Part shown: positions 37,291 through 47,065 of the stretch, one piece after another
Layout of the letters: each line of letters starts with the position of its first letter
Position numbering within the stretch: position 1 is the first letter of the stretch
Assembly (NCBI RefSeq): GCF_006538885.1
Contig: NZ_BJLY01000001.1
Location: forward strand, 1-64,000
Reading direction: 5' to 3'
Length of the DNA: 64,000 bases
Source of the DNA: Gluconobacter roseus NBRC 3990
Lineage (GTDB): Bacteria; Pseudomonadota; Alphaproteobacteria; Acetobacterales; Acetobacteraceae
Program-made: the position numbers and the translations under genes
The notes under the pieces: generated by a model
What the model saw: only the letters and a program-made list of their open reading frames with translations
Told to the model about the DNA's origin: nothing
Database searches by the model: none

Positions 37291-38252
37291 TGACACCTTT
37301 GCGGGACCGGCTCGAAAAATATCAGGTTGCGCTGTATTTCTTCGCTGTTCTTCTGGGGGCAGGGACAGCCATGCTGGTCAAGGGAACGGCGTCCTGGGAG
37401 GCCGTCATCAATCCGGCCCTCGGCGTGATGCTCTTCGTGACCTTTCTGCAGATCCCGCTTGCGGAACTGGGGCAGGCTTTCCGTAAGACACGGTTCCTTG
37501 CAGCCCTTCTGGTGACCAACTTCCTGGCTGTTCCTGCGCTCGTAGCATTACTGCTCCCGTTCGCACCGGCAGACGGGATGATTCGGCTGGGCATTCTGAT
37601 GGTCCTGCTCTGCCCCTGTATCGACTGGGTGGTGACGTTTGCCCAGATGGGGCGGGCGGATGCGGCTCTTCTCCTTGCCGCTACACCCGTTCTTCTGACA
37701 GTGCAGATGGTGTTGCTTCCAGTCTGGCTTCGTCTTTTCCTGGGGGAGGGAATGTCGCAGCTGGTTCAGGCGGGACCGTTCCTGCATGCCTTCCTGTGGT
37801 TGATCATCATTCCCTTATTTCTGGCATGGATCGTCCAGCTCTGGGCGCGACGAACTTCGACGGGGCAGCGGGTCGCCACGGGGCTGGGTCTGCTGCCTGT
37901 GCCGGTTACGGCGATTGTTCTGTTCATCGTCATCGCGTCCATGACCCCGCATCTCGGGCCGGCGAGGGCAGTCGTGCTTCAGGTTGCGCCGGTCTATGCA
38001 GCCTTCGCCCTGCTTGCACCCGGACTGGGCTGGGGCATCTCGCGGCTGTTCGGACTTGAGGCACCGGCCGGGCGGGCGCTGGCCTTCAGTGGGGCGACGC
38101 GTAACTCGCTCGTTGTGTTGCCGCTTGCGCTGGCCGTGCCGGGTGGGGCGCCTCTTCTGGCCGCCGTGATCGTGACCCAGACACTGGTCGAACTTGCTGC
38201 GGAACTGGTCTTCATTCAGGTCATACCCCGGCTGGGAGCCAGCCGCTCCTAG
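37287..38252 (+). CDS. BASS/arsenite-permease-like transporter
   Basis: A 321-residue membrane protein with 9-10 helices belonging to the bile acid:sodium symporter/ACR3-related (SBF) superfamily. Characteristic are NPALGVMLFVTFLQIPL, MVLLCPCIDWVVTFAQMG with a CxC-like CPC pair, and SGATRNSLVVLPLALAVP. The family includes arsenite efflux pumps and organic anion symporters. No ArsR or arsenate reductase is next to it, so arsenic resistance is only one option. Start ATG overlaps the sugar transporter stop by 4 nt. Confidence 0.82.
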   Translation: MMTPLRDRLEKYQVALYFFAVLLGAGTAMLVKGTASWEAVINPALGVMLFVTFLQIPLAELGQAFRKTRFLAALLVTNFLAVPALVALLLPFAPADGMIRLGILMVLLCPCIDWVVTFAQMGRADAALLLAATPVLLTVQMVLLPVWLRLFLGEGMSQLVQAGPFLHAFLWLIIIPLFLAWIVQLWARRTSTGQRVATGLGLLPVPVTAIVLFIVIASMTPHLGPARAVVLQVAPVYAAFALLAPGLGWGISRLFGLEAPAGRALAFSGATRNSLVVLPLALAVPGGAPLLAAVIVTQTLVELAAELVFIQVIPRLGASRS

Positions 38253-38387
38253 TCTGCGCAGTTTGAAGATCCTGCTCGCATTTGCACTATCAGGTCGGAT
38301 AATGTGAGGCTGTCCCGCGGACGGTCCCTGTCGCTGAAAATGTCCGGATCCGTCTGCGGTTTTCCTTCAGATGCAGAGCGACACATC

Positions 38388-38864
38388 ATGCCGAACATTC
38401 ATTCCCTGTCCCGCTGGGCCTTTGCGGGTGCCAGTGCGCTGCTGATCCTTCTGGCGAGCTTTCTGATCCTCTCGGGAGGCATCGGTCTTGTCTCGGCCTT
38501 CGTGGCGTCCCTGACGGAGGGACGCGAGGAAATCCTTCAGGCCATCAGCTATGTGGTGATCTCGATCGCCGTTTTCGATGTGGCGAAATACTTCATCGAG
38601 GAAGAAGTCCTGCGGCCCAAGGGCAAGCAGTCCATCGCCGAAGCCCGCGTCAGCCTGACCAAGTTCATGACGACCGTCATCATCGCAGTCTTTATCGAAG
38701 GGCTGGTCGGCGTGTTCGAGCGTAGTGGCAAAGCTCCCGGCGACATCCTCTATCCCGCTGCCCTTCTCGTCGTGGCAACCGGAATGGTGATCGCGCTCGG
38801 GATCTATCAGAAGCTCAGCATCGGGGCGGAGCGTGAAAAGAAGGAGAAGGACATGATCGGCTAG
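38388..38864 (+). CDS. Hypothetical membrane protein with four helices
   Basis: A 158-residue protein from the ATG at 38388 (MPNIHSLSRW); the ORF is open from 38304, but those 28 residues lack coding character. Hydrophobic segments fall at about 12-45, 55-75, 98-115 and 125-145, with a conserved-looking loop VLRPKGKQSIAEARVSLTKF between the second and third. The tail is charged (EREKKEKDMIG). I do not assign a function. It stands alone, 135 bp after the transporter operon and convergent with the next MFS gene 12 bp away. Confidence 0.7.
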   Translation: MPNIHSLSRWAFAGASALLILLASFLILSGGIGLVSAFVASLTEGREEILQAISYVVISIAVFDVAKYFIEEEVLRPKGKQSIAEARVSLTKFMTTVIIAVFIEGLVGVFERSGKAPGDILYPAALLVVATGMVIALGIYQKLSIGAEREKKEKDMIG

Positions 38865-38876
38865 GGGAACGTGGCC

Positions 38877-40058
38877 TCAGTCCTGCTGAAGCCTACGGGG
38901 AAAGGCTGCGGGATTGAACGCTGCCAGCAGGATGCCGCCCAGGGCGATCACGATGGAGGCCGGGCACAGCACGGCAAAGCCCAGCGTGCTCAGAAGGTGG
39001 CCGCCGATGGCCGAGCCCAGAAGGATGCCGAAATTGCTGCTGCTGTTGATGGCCGCTCCGGCCACATCCGCGCCGGTGGCGCGCGCGCGGATGGCGCCGG
39101 ACATGACGAAGGGGATGATGGCGGCATAACCCATGCACCACAGCCCGACGGCACCCACGCTGGGCCACGCGGAAATCAGGTGCCCATAGACCAGGATCAT
39201 GCCGGTGAGCATGGCCAGGCCACCGCCGAACAGACCCGCTGCCGGCCAGCGGTCCACGACCTGTCCCGCGCCCCACAGACCGAAAATGCTGACGCCCCCC
39301 GTAACAAGCAGCGCGACGCTCAGCAGATGCTCCGGCAGGCCATGCGCCAGCAGAAGCGGGGAGACATAGGTGTAGAGCAGGTTATGGGCGAAGAAGAACA
39401 CGGCGTTCACGCCGATCACGACGCCGAAGATGCGTGCAGCCTGCGGGGAGCGGATGGTCGGAACTTTGAGTGCCTTGGTGTCCGCCCCACGAACGGGGGG
39501 TAGATAGAGCGCGATGAAGACCGTCAGCATCGCCGCCAGCCCCGAAATGACGTAAAGCGCCACACGCCAGCTCGCGAAATGGCTGATCGCGGCTGTTCCA
39601 GGAACGCCCAGCACGGACCCGAGAGATGTTCCCCCAAAGACGAAGGAAATGGCCCGTCCCGTCATGCGTTCGGGCACCAGATGGGCGGCATAGGCCGCTG
39701 CAATGGACATCATCAGGGCATGCGACAGTCCCCCAAGGGCACGGCCGGCACAGACGATGGCAAAGTTCGGCGCCATCGCGGAGATCAGGTTGGAGAGGAC
39801 ATATCCGCACAGGCAGAGCAGCATGAGCATCTTGCGGTCCATGCGGCTCGTGGCGATCGTGATGGGCACGGCCCCGAACGCGACGAGCAGCGCATAGGCG
39901 CTGACGGCCAGCCCGGCATGACCTTCGGTGATATTGAAGGACTTGGCCATGTCGATCAGCAGGCCAACCGGTGCGACCTCGGTCGTTATCGCGATAAAGG
40001 TCGACGCGAACAGGGCGCAGAGGCCTGCGATCACCGGAGCGGAGAGCGTTTTGAACAC
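38877..40058 (-). CDS. MFS transporter, DHA1/AraJ-type exporter
   Basis: A 393-residue major facilitator with 12 transmembrane segments of the arabinose-efflux/drug:H+ antiporter group. Recognisable: TEVAPVGLLIDMAKSF between TM1 and TM2, SRMDRKMLMLL in the TM2-3 loop, and GRALGGLSHALMMSIAAAYA in TM4-5. It starts at GTG 40058 with AGGAAG 6 nt upstream. Such pumps export sugars, drugs or small metabolites; the substrate is unknown. The upstream neighbour, 212 bp away on the same strand, is another exporter (FUSC). Confidence 0.88.
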   Translation of the reverse strand: MFKTLSAPVIAGLCALFASTFIAITTEVAPVGLLIDMAKSFNITEGHAGLAVSAYALLVAFGAVPITIATSRMDRKMLMLLCLCGYVLSNLISAMAPNFAIVCAGRALGGLSHALMMSIAAAYAAHLVPERMTGRAISFVFGGTSLGSVLGVPGTAAISHFASWRVALYVISGLAAMLTVFIALYLPPVRGADTKALKVPTIRSPQAARIFGVVIGVNAVFFFAHNLLYTYVSPLLLAHGLPEHLLSVALLVTGGVSIFGLWGAGQVVDRWPAAGLFGGGLAMLTGMILVYGHLISAWPSVGAVGLWCMGYAAIIPFVMSGAIRARATGADVAGAAINSSSNFGILLGSAIGGHLLSTLGFAVLCPASIVIALGGILLAAFNPAAFPRRLQQD

Positions 40059-40270
40059 GGCGGACTTCCTGACTGGAACGGCGACCCGAGCGCCCCGAAC
40101 GCGAGGGCTTTTGGCACTTTGATCGCATGACGGAAACCCAAAAATTCAACTCATGAATCCGATTGCTTCCGGACCGGCGGAATGTCCCGCGAAACCGAGT
40201 ATTTTCAGAGATTTGTGAACATGATTGTTTTCCATTTCCCCGCGAAAACTCACGGATTCGGGAAATCGTT

Positions 40271-42382
40271 TCAGGACGCTTCCATAATTTCGTTCCGGTG
40301 ACCAAGCTCCGTCGAAATGATGATCAGACATCCCGTCACTGAAGACAGAAGCAGGCGGGTGTTCCGGCTGGTTTCTGCGTTCTCCATGACGGCGAGGCTC
40401 TCCAGTGCTTCCCGCGACTGGAGTTCCAGGGTTTCGGGTCCGGCTGAAGCGCTGGCAAAACTCTCGCACAGGCGCGCAAGGATCGCCCGTGCGTTTTCGG
40501 GAAGGCCGATCTGGGCGCGATAGGCCTGAAGCTGAAGCAGGTTGCGCCCGACCGTCATCATTGAAAAAGCGGCGTGTAGCCAGCGATCATTGGAGCGGGC
40601 CTGGACTGACTTGGTGTGGGCAATCAGCTGTTCCATGCCAAGGACGATCTGGCCGACCCAGACAGCCTCTGTCATCCAGCGCCGGTTTTTTCCGATAAGT
40701 CGCAGATCGGACAGCAGATCCAGCCGGAAGTTCCGGTAAAACCGCGTCAGCTGGAACGGAAAGACATAGCGGAACACGAGCACACCAAAGCCGAGGCCGC
40801 TTAGCAAGGCGAACACCGTGTTGAACCATTCGGTTTCGTTGATACGGCTGTGATTGTCGAGGCCGATTAGATATGGGAAGAAATTGCTGAAGGATGCGGC
40901 CCGTGAGGCGAGGGCGGGAGCACGTGTCGCCAGTCCGCCGATCAGCATGGGGACCGAAATCGTCAGGCACAGCATCGCATAGGACGCCGTGACCGGCATC
41001 ACCAGAAAGACGGGCACGACCGCCGCAAGCGTCGCCCAGACCGCGCCGGAGAAAAACGCGCTGCTGGCCAGGAGCGTGTTGCTGAAGGAAGCGAAACGCG
41101 CGCAGACCACCGAGACGAACGTGATGAAAAGCGGCCCGTCCGGCCACGCCGTCACTTCCCAGACATAGGCTGCCATCAGAACGGCGGCACAGGAGCGCAG
41201 ACCATTGTGGATGGCGGCATACCAGTTTCGCGGGCGCGCCAGTCTGTAGCTCTCGGCGCTCGGGTTTTCGCTGGGATCACTGGCCAGACAGCCCAGCAGA
41301 TGCTGAAGTTCCGTCAGCGTCAGTTGCAGGCCCTGTAACAGGATACGATCATTGAAGACGATGCCACTATCGCTTTCCGCAGGCGGCAGACTCACCGTCT
41401 GTTCAATGTTCGCCTGACACCGGCCGATCAGCGCAAGCACGTCCTGGCGCAGGGTCTGCAGAGTATCGGCATCATCAATATCGACCCGCAGCCGATCCAG
41501 AATTCCGGCGCTGTCCTGCAGCAGGGTTTGTGTGCGTTCCGAACGCTGGGGCACGGCGCTCAGCCGGCTGCGCATGCCCAGTGCGCGGGACATCAGCCGG
41601 GAGGCCAGTCCAAGCGTAGCGCGGGCGTAATCGACAATGCCCTTCGTACGTCCGACCTCGATGGCACTGAACTCGATCCGGTCACTCAGGCTGAGCGACA
41701 GGGAGAAGATGTTATGCAGATCGCTCTCGGGCGTTCCGTGTTCGAGCAGGATGTCACGCGAGGCATTAGCCGCTTCGAGCACGATCTGCTGGAGCTGGCT
41801 GCGGATGGCGGCACGCGCCTTGCCGGGAACATTGCTCCGGCAGGCCATGTCCGCCACGGTACCGCAGATCACGCCCAGAAGAATGTAGCTTCCGCGCGCC
41901 ATGGCGATGCTGAACACCTGATCGGGCTGCGCCTGTGCGCTCAGGGACACGATGGAGCAGGTATAGGCCGTCAGCACGAACGCATAGCTGCGGAAATTAT
42001 GAACCAGCGTGCCCAGAGCCGTACACAACCCGATCCAGACCGCCAGCGCCGGAAAGAACAGCCAGGGCGCCTGTGGAAAAGCCGCTGCCAGGGCAATCGC
42101 CGAGACGATGCCACCCAGTGTTCCCGCCACGCGCCAGCGGGCCTTGGAGAGGCTTTCCCCCAGAGTCCCCTGCGCCACGATCCACACGGTCATGGGGGCC
42201 CATTGCGGCTGTCCCAGTTCCATCCAGAGAGCAATGGCTAGAGCGACCAGTGCAGCAATTGTCGTGCGGAGTGAAAAACCGAGAGCGGAAAGACGAGGCG
42301 CATAGAGCCAGGACAAATCACGAAAGAATACAGTAAATGATGACCGTATTTTCTGTGCTTCCTGACTGAAGAATGGCCCCAT
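40271..42382 (-). CDS. FUSC family (fusaric acid resistance/AaeB-like) transporter
   Basis: A 703-residue inner-membrane protein with the FUSC architecture: an N-terminal block of six helices (about 30-170, containing PQWAPMTVWIVAQGTLGESLSKARWRV-type sequence), a long cytoplasmic helical region (about 190-350), a second membrane block (about 375-510, beginning NWYAAIHNGLRSC) and a C-terminal soluble part. Family members export aromatic acids and similar toxins, usually with a membrane-fusion partner, which is not seen here. I use the ATG at 42382; the ORF extends seven codons to a TTG at 42403. Confidence 0.88.
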   Translation of the reverse strand: MGPFFSQEAQKIRSSFTVFFRDLSWLYAPRLSALGFSLRTTIAALVALAIALWMELGQPQWAPMTVWIVAQGTLGESLSKARWRVAGTLGGIVSAIALAAAFPQAPWLFFPALAVWIGLCTALGTLVHNFRSYAFVLTAYTCSIVSLSAQAQPDQVFSIAMARGSYILLGVICGTVADMACRSNVPGKARAAIRSQLQQIVLEAANASRDILLEHGTPESDLHNIFSLSLSLSDRIEFSAIEVGRTKGIVDYARATLGLASRLMSRALGMRSRLSAVPQRSERTQTLLQDSAGILDRLRVDIDDADTLQTLRQDVLALIGRCQANIEQTVSLPPAESDSGIVFNDRILLQGLQLTLTELQHLLGCLASDPSENPSAESYRLARPRNWYAAIHNGLRSCAAVLMAAYVWEVTAWPDGPLFITFVSVVCARFASFSNTLLASSAFFSGAVWATLAAVVPVFLVMPVTASYAMLCLTISVPMLIGGLATRAPALASRAASFSNFFPYLIGLDNHSRINETEWFNTVFALLSGLGFGVLVFRYVFPFQLTRFYRNFRLDLLSDLRLIGKNRRWMTEAVWVGQIVLGMEQLIAHTKSVQARSNDRWLHAAFSMMTVGRNLLQLQAYRAQIGLPENARAILARLCESFASASAGPETLELQSREALESLAVMENAETSRNTRLLLSSVTGCLIIISTELGHRNEIMEAS

Positions 42383-42549
42383 GAAATCCCGCTGCCAGTA
42401 CAACCGATTGAACGGGGTGATATGTGTCCTTCAGCAGGCGGAAAATCAATTGTAATAATTGTTCATATTTCATGCCTCAGAAACGCATCGACTGAAAACA
42501 TACTGTTTCAGCGGACCGCTTCCGAAAGGAAAATGAGCATATCCCCTGT

Positions 42550-42568
42550 TAATGCGAATTATTCTCAT
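42550..42568. promoter_or_regulatory. putative Fur box upstream of siderophore receptor
   Basis: Read on the minus strand the site is ATGAGAATAATTCGCATTA. It shares TGAGAATRATTYGCATYA with the site in front of feoA at 61907-61924. It lies 64-82 bp before the receptor ATG, where a repressor would block the promoter. The match is to the general Fur 6-1-6 pattern, judged by eye. Confidence 0.55.
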
Positions 42569-42631
42569 ATAAGTTCACATCGATCCTGTTACGGGATGTA
42601 ACCAACACACGACCATTCGAGAGCGCATGTG

Positions 42632-44986
42632 ATGCAGACAGGGAATAATCCGGGTTCTTTTTCCCGCCCGTTGCCGGAAAGCCGGAACGGGGTCGCATCA
42701 TTTTCCTCGATGAACCGTCCGGGAACGCGGTTCAGAAAAACCCTGTACGCCATCGCATTGCTGTCTGGCGGCTGGGAGGAGGCAATTGCCCAGATTACTC
42801 CCGCTGCTCTGCCAGTCTCGAAGCATGAGCACGGTAAGGCATCTTCAGAGAGAAAATCCCCATCCTCCGTGCCTCACAAAGCCAAGGCGGATGACAGTCT
42901 CCCCGGCAGTGTCGAGCAGCTTCTGGTGCATGGACATCGCCCGACAGCATCTACGGATGGGACAGGCACCTATACGGTCCGGGCGGTTTCCACGACGCGG
43001 ATGCTGCTGCGGCCGGAAGATGTGCCGCAGTCGATTTCCGTCCTGAGCACGCAGCAGATGAAGGACCAGAATCTTTTTACGGTCGATAACGCGCTCAAGC
43101 AGGTCGCGGGCGTCAATGTGAACCTTTACGGTGATGGAACAGCCGGTTTTACATCCCGTGGTTTCCAGCTTGCGGCCCAGTATGATGGTTCGCCCGCAAC
43201 CGGTGGCCTCCAGCTTGGCCAGCAGTTCGATCTTTCAATCTACGACCGGATCGAGGTTCTGCGCGGTCCCGACGGCGTGTTGCAGGGTTCGAGCGCACCG
43301 GGCGGCAGTGTCAATTTCGTGCACAAGCGCCCGACCGAGACCTTTCAGGGCAATGCGTCTTTCAGTGCCGGTTCATGGAACAATTACCATGCCACGGTTG
43401 ATCTCGGCGGCCCGATCGGGAACTCGAAGATCGTTTCTGCCCGTCTCGTGATGTCCGGAACCGATCGCGATTTCTTCTATAAAAACGCCTATGACCGTCG
43501 CTGGACGATCTATGGGGTTACGGACATCCATATCGACCGCCGCACAACCCTTACGGTCTCTGTCACGTCGCAGTCCAATGACACGACGCGCTACATGGGT
43601 CTGCCGCGTCTGGCCGGAACCGGAGCGGACCTCAACCTGCCACGCAACACGTATATCGGGTCGGACTGGAACAAGAGCCAGGTGCCCACGACGGAAGTGA
43701 TGGGCCAGATTGAGCGGCGTTTCGGCATGGGATGGGTTGGACGTATCACTGGCCGGCACAGGACAGCCGATACCAACCTGCAATACAGCTATATCAACGC
43801 CTACACGGCCAGCGCTAGGACTGCGAACTATGTTGCTGCACGCTCCATCTATGGTGAGACCAACGATGGTGTGGATGGCTACCTGACCGGCCCGCTGCAT
43901 CTGCTGAACCGGACGCACACGCTCATGATCGGCGCGAACTACAATCGCTACGTTTATGAAGGTGGCGGGGCGAGCGTCAATTCGCGCACCAATGCGACTT
44001 TGGCCGGTCTGCCGATCGGTGACTACAGCGCGATTTCAAATACCATCCTCCCGTCCATCAAAAGCCGCAGCTGGGAGCCGACCGAGCAGTGGGGCGTGTA
44101 TGGGCAGGGGCGCTTTCAGCTCATGCCGAGTATTTTCCTGACGCTGGGCGGGCGTATCAGCGGCTATGTGCAGAAATCTCGTGATCTGGTGCCGGGTGCA
44201 GTCACCGAGACCTCCATCAACCAGCAGGGTATCCTCACGCCTTATGCCGCGCTGGTCTATCACGTCCTGCCGCATATCACGCTTTATGCCAGCTACACCG
44301 ACACCTTCAGCCCGCAATCGGCCTATGGCGCTGACGGGCGCCAGCTCGATCCGGTGCGCGGAGGACAGCTTGAAGGAGGCATGAAGGGAGCGCTGTTCAA
44401 CCAGATGCTCAGCTTCACGATGGCAGGGTATAAAATCGTCCAGCGCAATGATGCCATCGCCAACAGCGATCTGGACCCCACCTGCGGCCCGAGCCATGCC
44501 GAGACCTGCTACGTCGCAGCGGGCAAGACCCGTAGTCAGGGCGCAGAAGTTGAAGTGATCGGTCGCCCGCTGCCGGGATGGGATATCAACGCCAGCTATA
44601 CCTATAACGACAACCGCATCGTCGATAATGGTACGCCCACGAGTGCCGGACTGGCCTATGCTGCGAACTCGCCGCACCATCTGTGGAAACTCTGGACGCA
44701 TTACCGCATCGAACCTTACAGGGGCGCGCAGAAGAATGTCTGGAGCATCGGCGGCGGCATCAACGCGCAGAGCGGCACATTCGGAAGCAATCGCCTCGTG
44801 ACACAGCCCGGCTATATCACGGCATCTGCTCAGGTTGGCTACCAGTGGAACCGTTATCTGGCACTGACCATGAACCTCAACAACATCTCAAACACGCGCT
44901 ATTATCAGCGGCTCGGAAATTTCTATTACTACAATTACTACGGCGAACCCCGGAACTTCATGTTTACCCTCCGCTCGAATTTCTGA
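42632..44986 (+). CDS. TonB-dependent ferric-siderophore receptor
   Basis: A 784-residue outer-membrane receptor of the siderophore subfamily. Signal peptide in the first 50 or so residues (RKTLYAIALLSGG), a linker with VEQLLVHG as TonB-box candidate, plug domain with PEDVPQSISVLSTQQMKDQ and IEVLRGPDGVLQGSSAPGG, and a barrel ending RNFMFTLRSNF. There is no N-terminal signalling (STN) domain. Closest in style to FhuE/FpvA-type hydroxamate receptors; the ligand is not determined. ATG at 42632 is used (a GTG sits one codon earlier; an internal ATG at 42710 precedes the signal peptide). A Fur-like box lies upstream. Its stop overlaps the ATG of a small membrane protein gene, beginning a four-gene operon. 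Confidence 0.92.
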   Translation: MQTGNNPGSFSRPLPESRNGVASFSSMNRPGTRFRKTLYAIALLSGGWEEAIAQITPAALPVSKHEHGKASSERKSPSSVPHKAKADDSLPGSVEQLLVHGHRPTASTDGTGTYTVRAVSTTRMLLRPEDVPQSISVLSTQQMKDQNLFTVDNALKQVAGVNVNLYGDGTAGFTSRGFQLAAQYDGSPATGGLQLGQQFDLSIYDRIEVLRGPDGVLQGSSAPGGSVNFVHKRPTETFQGNASFSAGSWNNYHATVDLGGPIGNSKIVSARLVMSGTDRDFFYKNAYDRRWTIYGVTDIHIDRRTTLTVSVTSQSNDTTRYMGLPRLAGTGADLNLPRNTYIGSDWNKSQVPTTEVMGQIERRFGMGWVGRITGRHRTADTNLQYSYINAYTASARTANYVAARSIYGETNDGVDGYLTGPLHLLNRTHTLMIGANYNRYVYEGGGASVNSRTNATLAGLPIGDYSAISNTILPSIKSRSWEPTEQWGVYGQGRFQLMPSIFLTLGGRISGYVQKSRDLVPGAVTETSINQQGILTPYAALVYHVLPHITLYASYTDTFSPQSAYGADGRQLDPVRGGQLEGGMKGALFNQMLSFTMAGYKIVQRNDAIANSDLDPTCGPSHAETCYVAAGKTRSQGAEVEVIGRPLPGWDINASYTYNDNRIVDNGTPTSAGLAYAANSPHHLWKLWTHYRIEPYRGAQKNVWSIGGGINAQSGTFGSNRLVTQPGYITASAQVGYQWNRYLALTMNLNNISNTRYYQRLGNFYYYNYYGEPRNFMFTLRSNF

Positions 44987-45303
44987 TGGCTTCTGAAGTC
45001 CCGACACAGACGCCATCTTGTCGTTCCACATCGCGCCCAGCTTCGCCAACCCGGCGATGGATCTGGCGCGCCCTGCTGGGTTTTGCACTGGCTTGGATGG
45101 CGGCGCATTTCATCACGTTGGGGTCGCCGAAATGGGGGCCGGGCGCGCGACATGACGCGACGATCTTCGGGCAGATGATTGCCATCGCCGTGTTTCCCAT
45201 TCTCCTGCTGATCGCTGTTGGAACACGCAGCCCGTTACGCGGTGGCCTCATCGCGGGTGCAGTCTGTCTGATCGCCGCTCTGGCTGTTGTGCTGAGTCCT
45301 TGA
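44986..45303 (+). CDS. Small membrane protein of the siderophore uptake operon
   Basis: A 105-residue protein with a Ser/Arg-rich N-terminus and three hydrophobic segments (about 30-46, 64-82, 88-104). It begins inside the receptor stop codon (TGATG) and its own stop overlaps the next ATG in the same way. This position between a siderophore receptor and a PepSY protein is usually held by a DUF3649-type protein, but I cannot confirm membership by motif. Likely an accessory component of iron-siderophore handling at the inner membrane. Confidence 0.7.
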   Translation: MASEVPTQTPSCRSTSRPASPTRRWIWRALLGFALAWMAAHFITLGSPKWGPGARHDATIFGQMIAIAVFPILLLIAVGTRSPLRGGLIAGAVCLIAALAVVLSP

Positions 45304-46769
45304 TGCAGGATACGCTCCGAACCCGGATGGGGTGGCTTCACGCATGGGTCGGCTTTGCTGCGGGCCTCGTGCTGTTCTGTGTTTTCGCAACCGGCTGTCT
45401 GGCCATGTTCGATACCGAACTGACGCGCTGGTGCCAGCCGGAAGCTCCTCCGCAGACCGATACGTTTTCTCCCCGCTCACTGGATCGTCTGCTTCCGGAC
45501 GTGCAGGACCTGATCGCGCAGGGCGAAAAGCCCTTCATAACCCTGCCTTCGCTGCGGGACCCCTATCTGCGTCTCCAGCATCATGACGGGTACGAGTTTC
45601 TTACCGTTCCCTACAACCCGCAGACCGGAGAACGTCTCGCAGCCCGCGTCACGGTGGGCGGGACCTTCTTCTATAACCTGCATTATACGATGCGGACCGG
45701 GATCTATGGCGAGACCCTGATTGCTCTCGCAGGGCTTGCGCTGCTGGTCACGATCGGGTCCGGCGTCATCATCCATCTAAAGGGACTGGTTTCCGACCTA
45801 ACGCTTCTGCGTCCCTTCGCGTCCCGACTGCGGGCCTGGCTGGATGTGCATGTGGTGGCGAGCGTGCCGTTCCTGCCTTTCATTGTCCTGATGGCTTATA
45901 GCGGAACCTTCATCCGTGCACGGACCCTTTTCCCGCCAGTGTCCTATACGGCTTCCATTGAAAACGTATTCCGGACGCCGGCACCCTCTGTCCCTGAAAC
46001 GCCGGAAAAACAGCCTGCTCCACCCTCCCGGCCATTTCCGCCGCTGGCTCCCATCCTGTCGGAAGCTGAACGGACACTCGGCACCGGACAGGTCGGGTTT
46101 ATCCTGTTCCTCTCCCAGAGCATCCTTGTGTCGAGAACTGATGCGTCCGGCCCGCTCCTGACCCGCGAACACGTCGACTTTAGCCCCGTAGATGGCCATG
46201 TCCTGCGCCACGTTCTGTTGCCTAGTCCGATTACCCATACGCAGCAGGTGCTCGATGGTCTGCATTATGCCCGGTGGACTGGGTATGGAATGCGTTGGCT
46301 GTATTTCCTGTCCGGAGTGATGGGGGCGATCATGTTCGCCAGCGGGTCGGTCATTTTCCTCATGAAACGCCGCCGTCAGTCCGGGCGAAAGATCATGTTC
46401 CGCATTGCGGAAGGTCTGGCAATCGGCAGTATCGTTGGCTTTCTGATGGCGACAGTGGCGTTCTTCTGGGCCAATCGGCTTTTGCCGATAGCGCTGCATG
46501 ACCGTCCTTTTGCAGAAGGATATGTCTTTCTGGCTGTCTGGGTTCTCAGCATGGTTGCCGGTCTGGGATGGAGCGGTTTGCACCGCCCGTTTCAGGGCTG
46601 GAAAATCCAGCTGTTCTGTCTGGGCACGCTGGGATTTTTTCTGACGCCGCTGGATCTTGCAACCCGTCCGGGCGCCAGCCTTTTCCATGCTCCAACAGTT
46701 TTTGCTGCAACAGATCTCGTGGCACTTTTGGTTGCTCTTGTCTCGTTTCAGATGGCACGACGGCTGTGA
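45303..46769 (+). CDS. PepSY-associated TM protein, probable ferrisiderophore reductase component
   Basis: A 488-residue inner-membrane protein. Helix 1 (about 10-33, LHAWVGFAAGLVLFCVFATG) with the conserved LHxWVG start, a periplasmic PepSY-like part, helix 2 (about 138-160), helix 3 preceded by a conserved His (HVVASVPFLPFIVLMAYSG), a second periplasmic loop, then helices at about 335-357, 375-400, 408-430 and beyond. Related proteins (FoxB/PiuB-like) take part in reduction of imported ferric siderophores. The start overlaps the previous stop (TGATG), and the stop overlaps the next GTG. Confidence 0.85.
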   Translation: MQDTLRTRMGWLHAWVGFAAGLVLFCVFATGCLAMFDTELTRWCQPEAPPQTDTFSPRSLDRLLPDVQDLIAQGEKPFITLPSLRDPYLRLQHHDGYEFLTVPYNPQTGERLAARVTVGGTFFYNLHYTMRTGIYGETLIALAGLALLVTIGSGVIIHLKGLVSDLTLLRPFASRLRAWLDVHVVASVPFLPFIVLMAYSGTFIRARTLFPPVSYTASIENVFRTPAPSVPETPEKQPAPPSRPFPPLAPILSEAERTLGTGQVGFILFLSQSILVSRTDASGPLLTREHVDFSPVDGHVLRHVLLPSPITHTQQVLDGLHYARWTGYGMRWLYFLSGVMGAIMFASGSVIFLMKRRRQSGRKIMFRIAEGLAIGSIVGFLMATVAFFWANRLLPIALHDRPFAEGYVFLAVWVLSMVAGLGWSGLHRPFQGWKIQLFCLGTLGFFLTPLDLATRPGASLFHAPTVFAATDLVALLVALVSFQMARRL

Positions 46770-47065
46770 CCATTTTTGTCTGCACCCTGCTGTGGAGCCT
46801 GAGCCTGCTTCTTCAGGCATTGCACGAACCCAAGATGCTGCGGATCGCTCACCTGCAACGACCCGCCTTCCTAAAACCGGTAAGATGGACACGCTTTGCC
46901 TTGCCCGTACTGGCTCTGATGCTCTGCTTTCTGGAGCGTGCTTCTACGGCTGTTCTGGTCTGGGCCGCGACATTTTCGTTGGCTGCAGTGCTGGTCGCGT
47001 TGGGATGGTCAGCGCTGGCGCGTTACAGGGAATATTTTTCGATGGGTGCCAGAAAGAATCTATGA
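46766..47065 (+). CDS. DUF3325-like small membrane protein
   Basis: A 99-residue protein starting at a GTG that overlaps the PepSY stop (GTGA). Three hydrophobic segments, with the polar LHEPKMLRIAHLQRPAFLKP loop after the first; this fits the DUF3325 family, which regularly closes siderophore receptor/PepSY operons. Function unknown; presumably an iron-uptake accessory. Its end overlaps the convergent diguanylate cyclase gene by 6 bp. Confidence 0.75.
   Translation: MTIFVCTLLWSLSLLLQALHEPKMLRIAHLQRPAFLKPVRWTRFALPVLALMLCFLERASTAVLVWAATFSLAAVLVALGWSALARYREYFSMGARKNL

Noticed and set aside
37287-38252. Arsenic resistance operon
   Set aside because: Only an SBF/ACR3-superfamily permease is present; no ArsR, ArsC or ArsH neighbour supports it.
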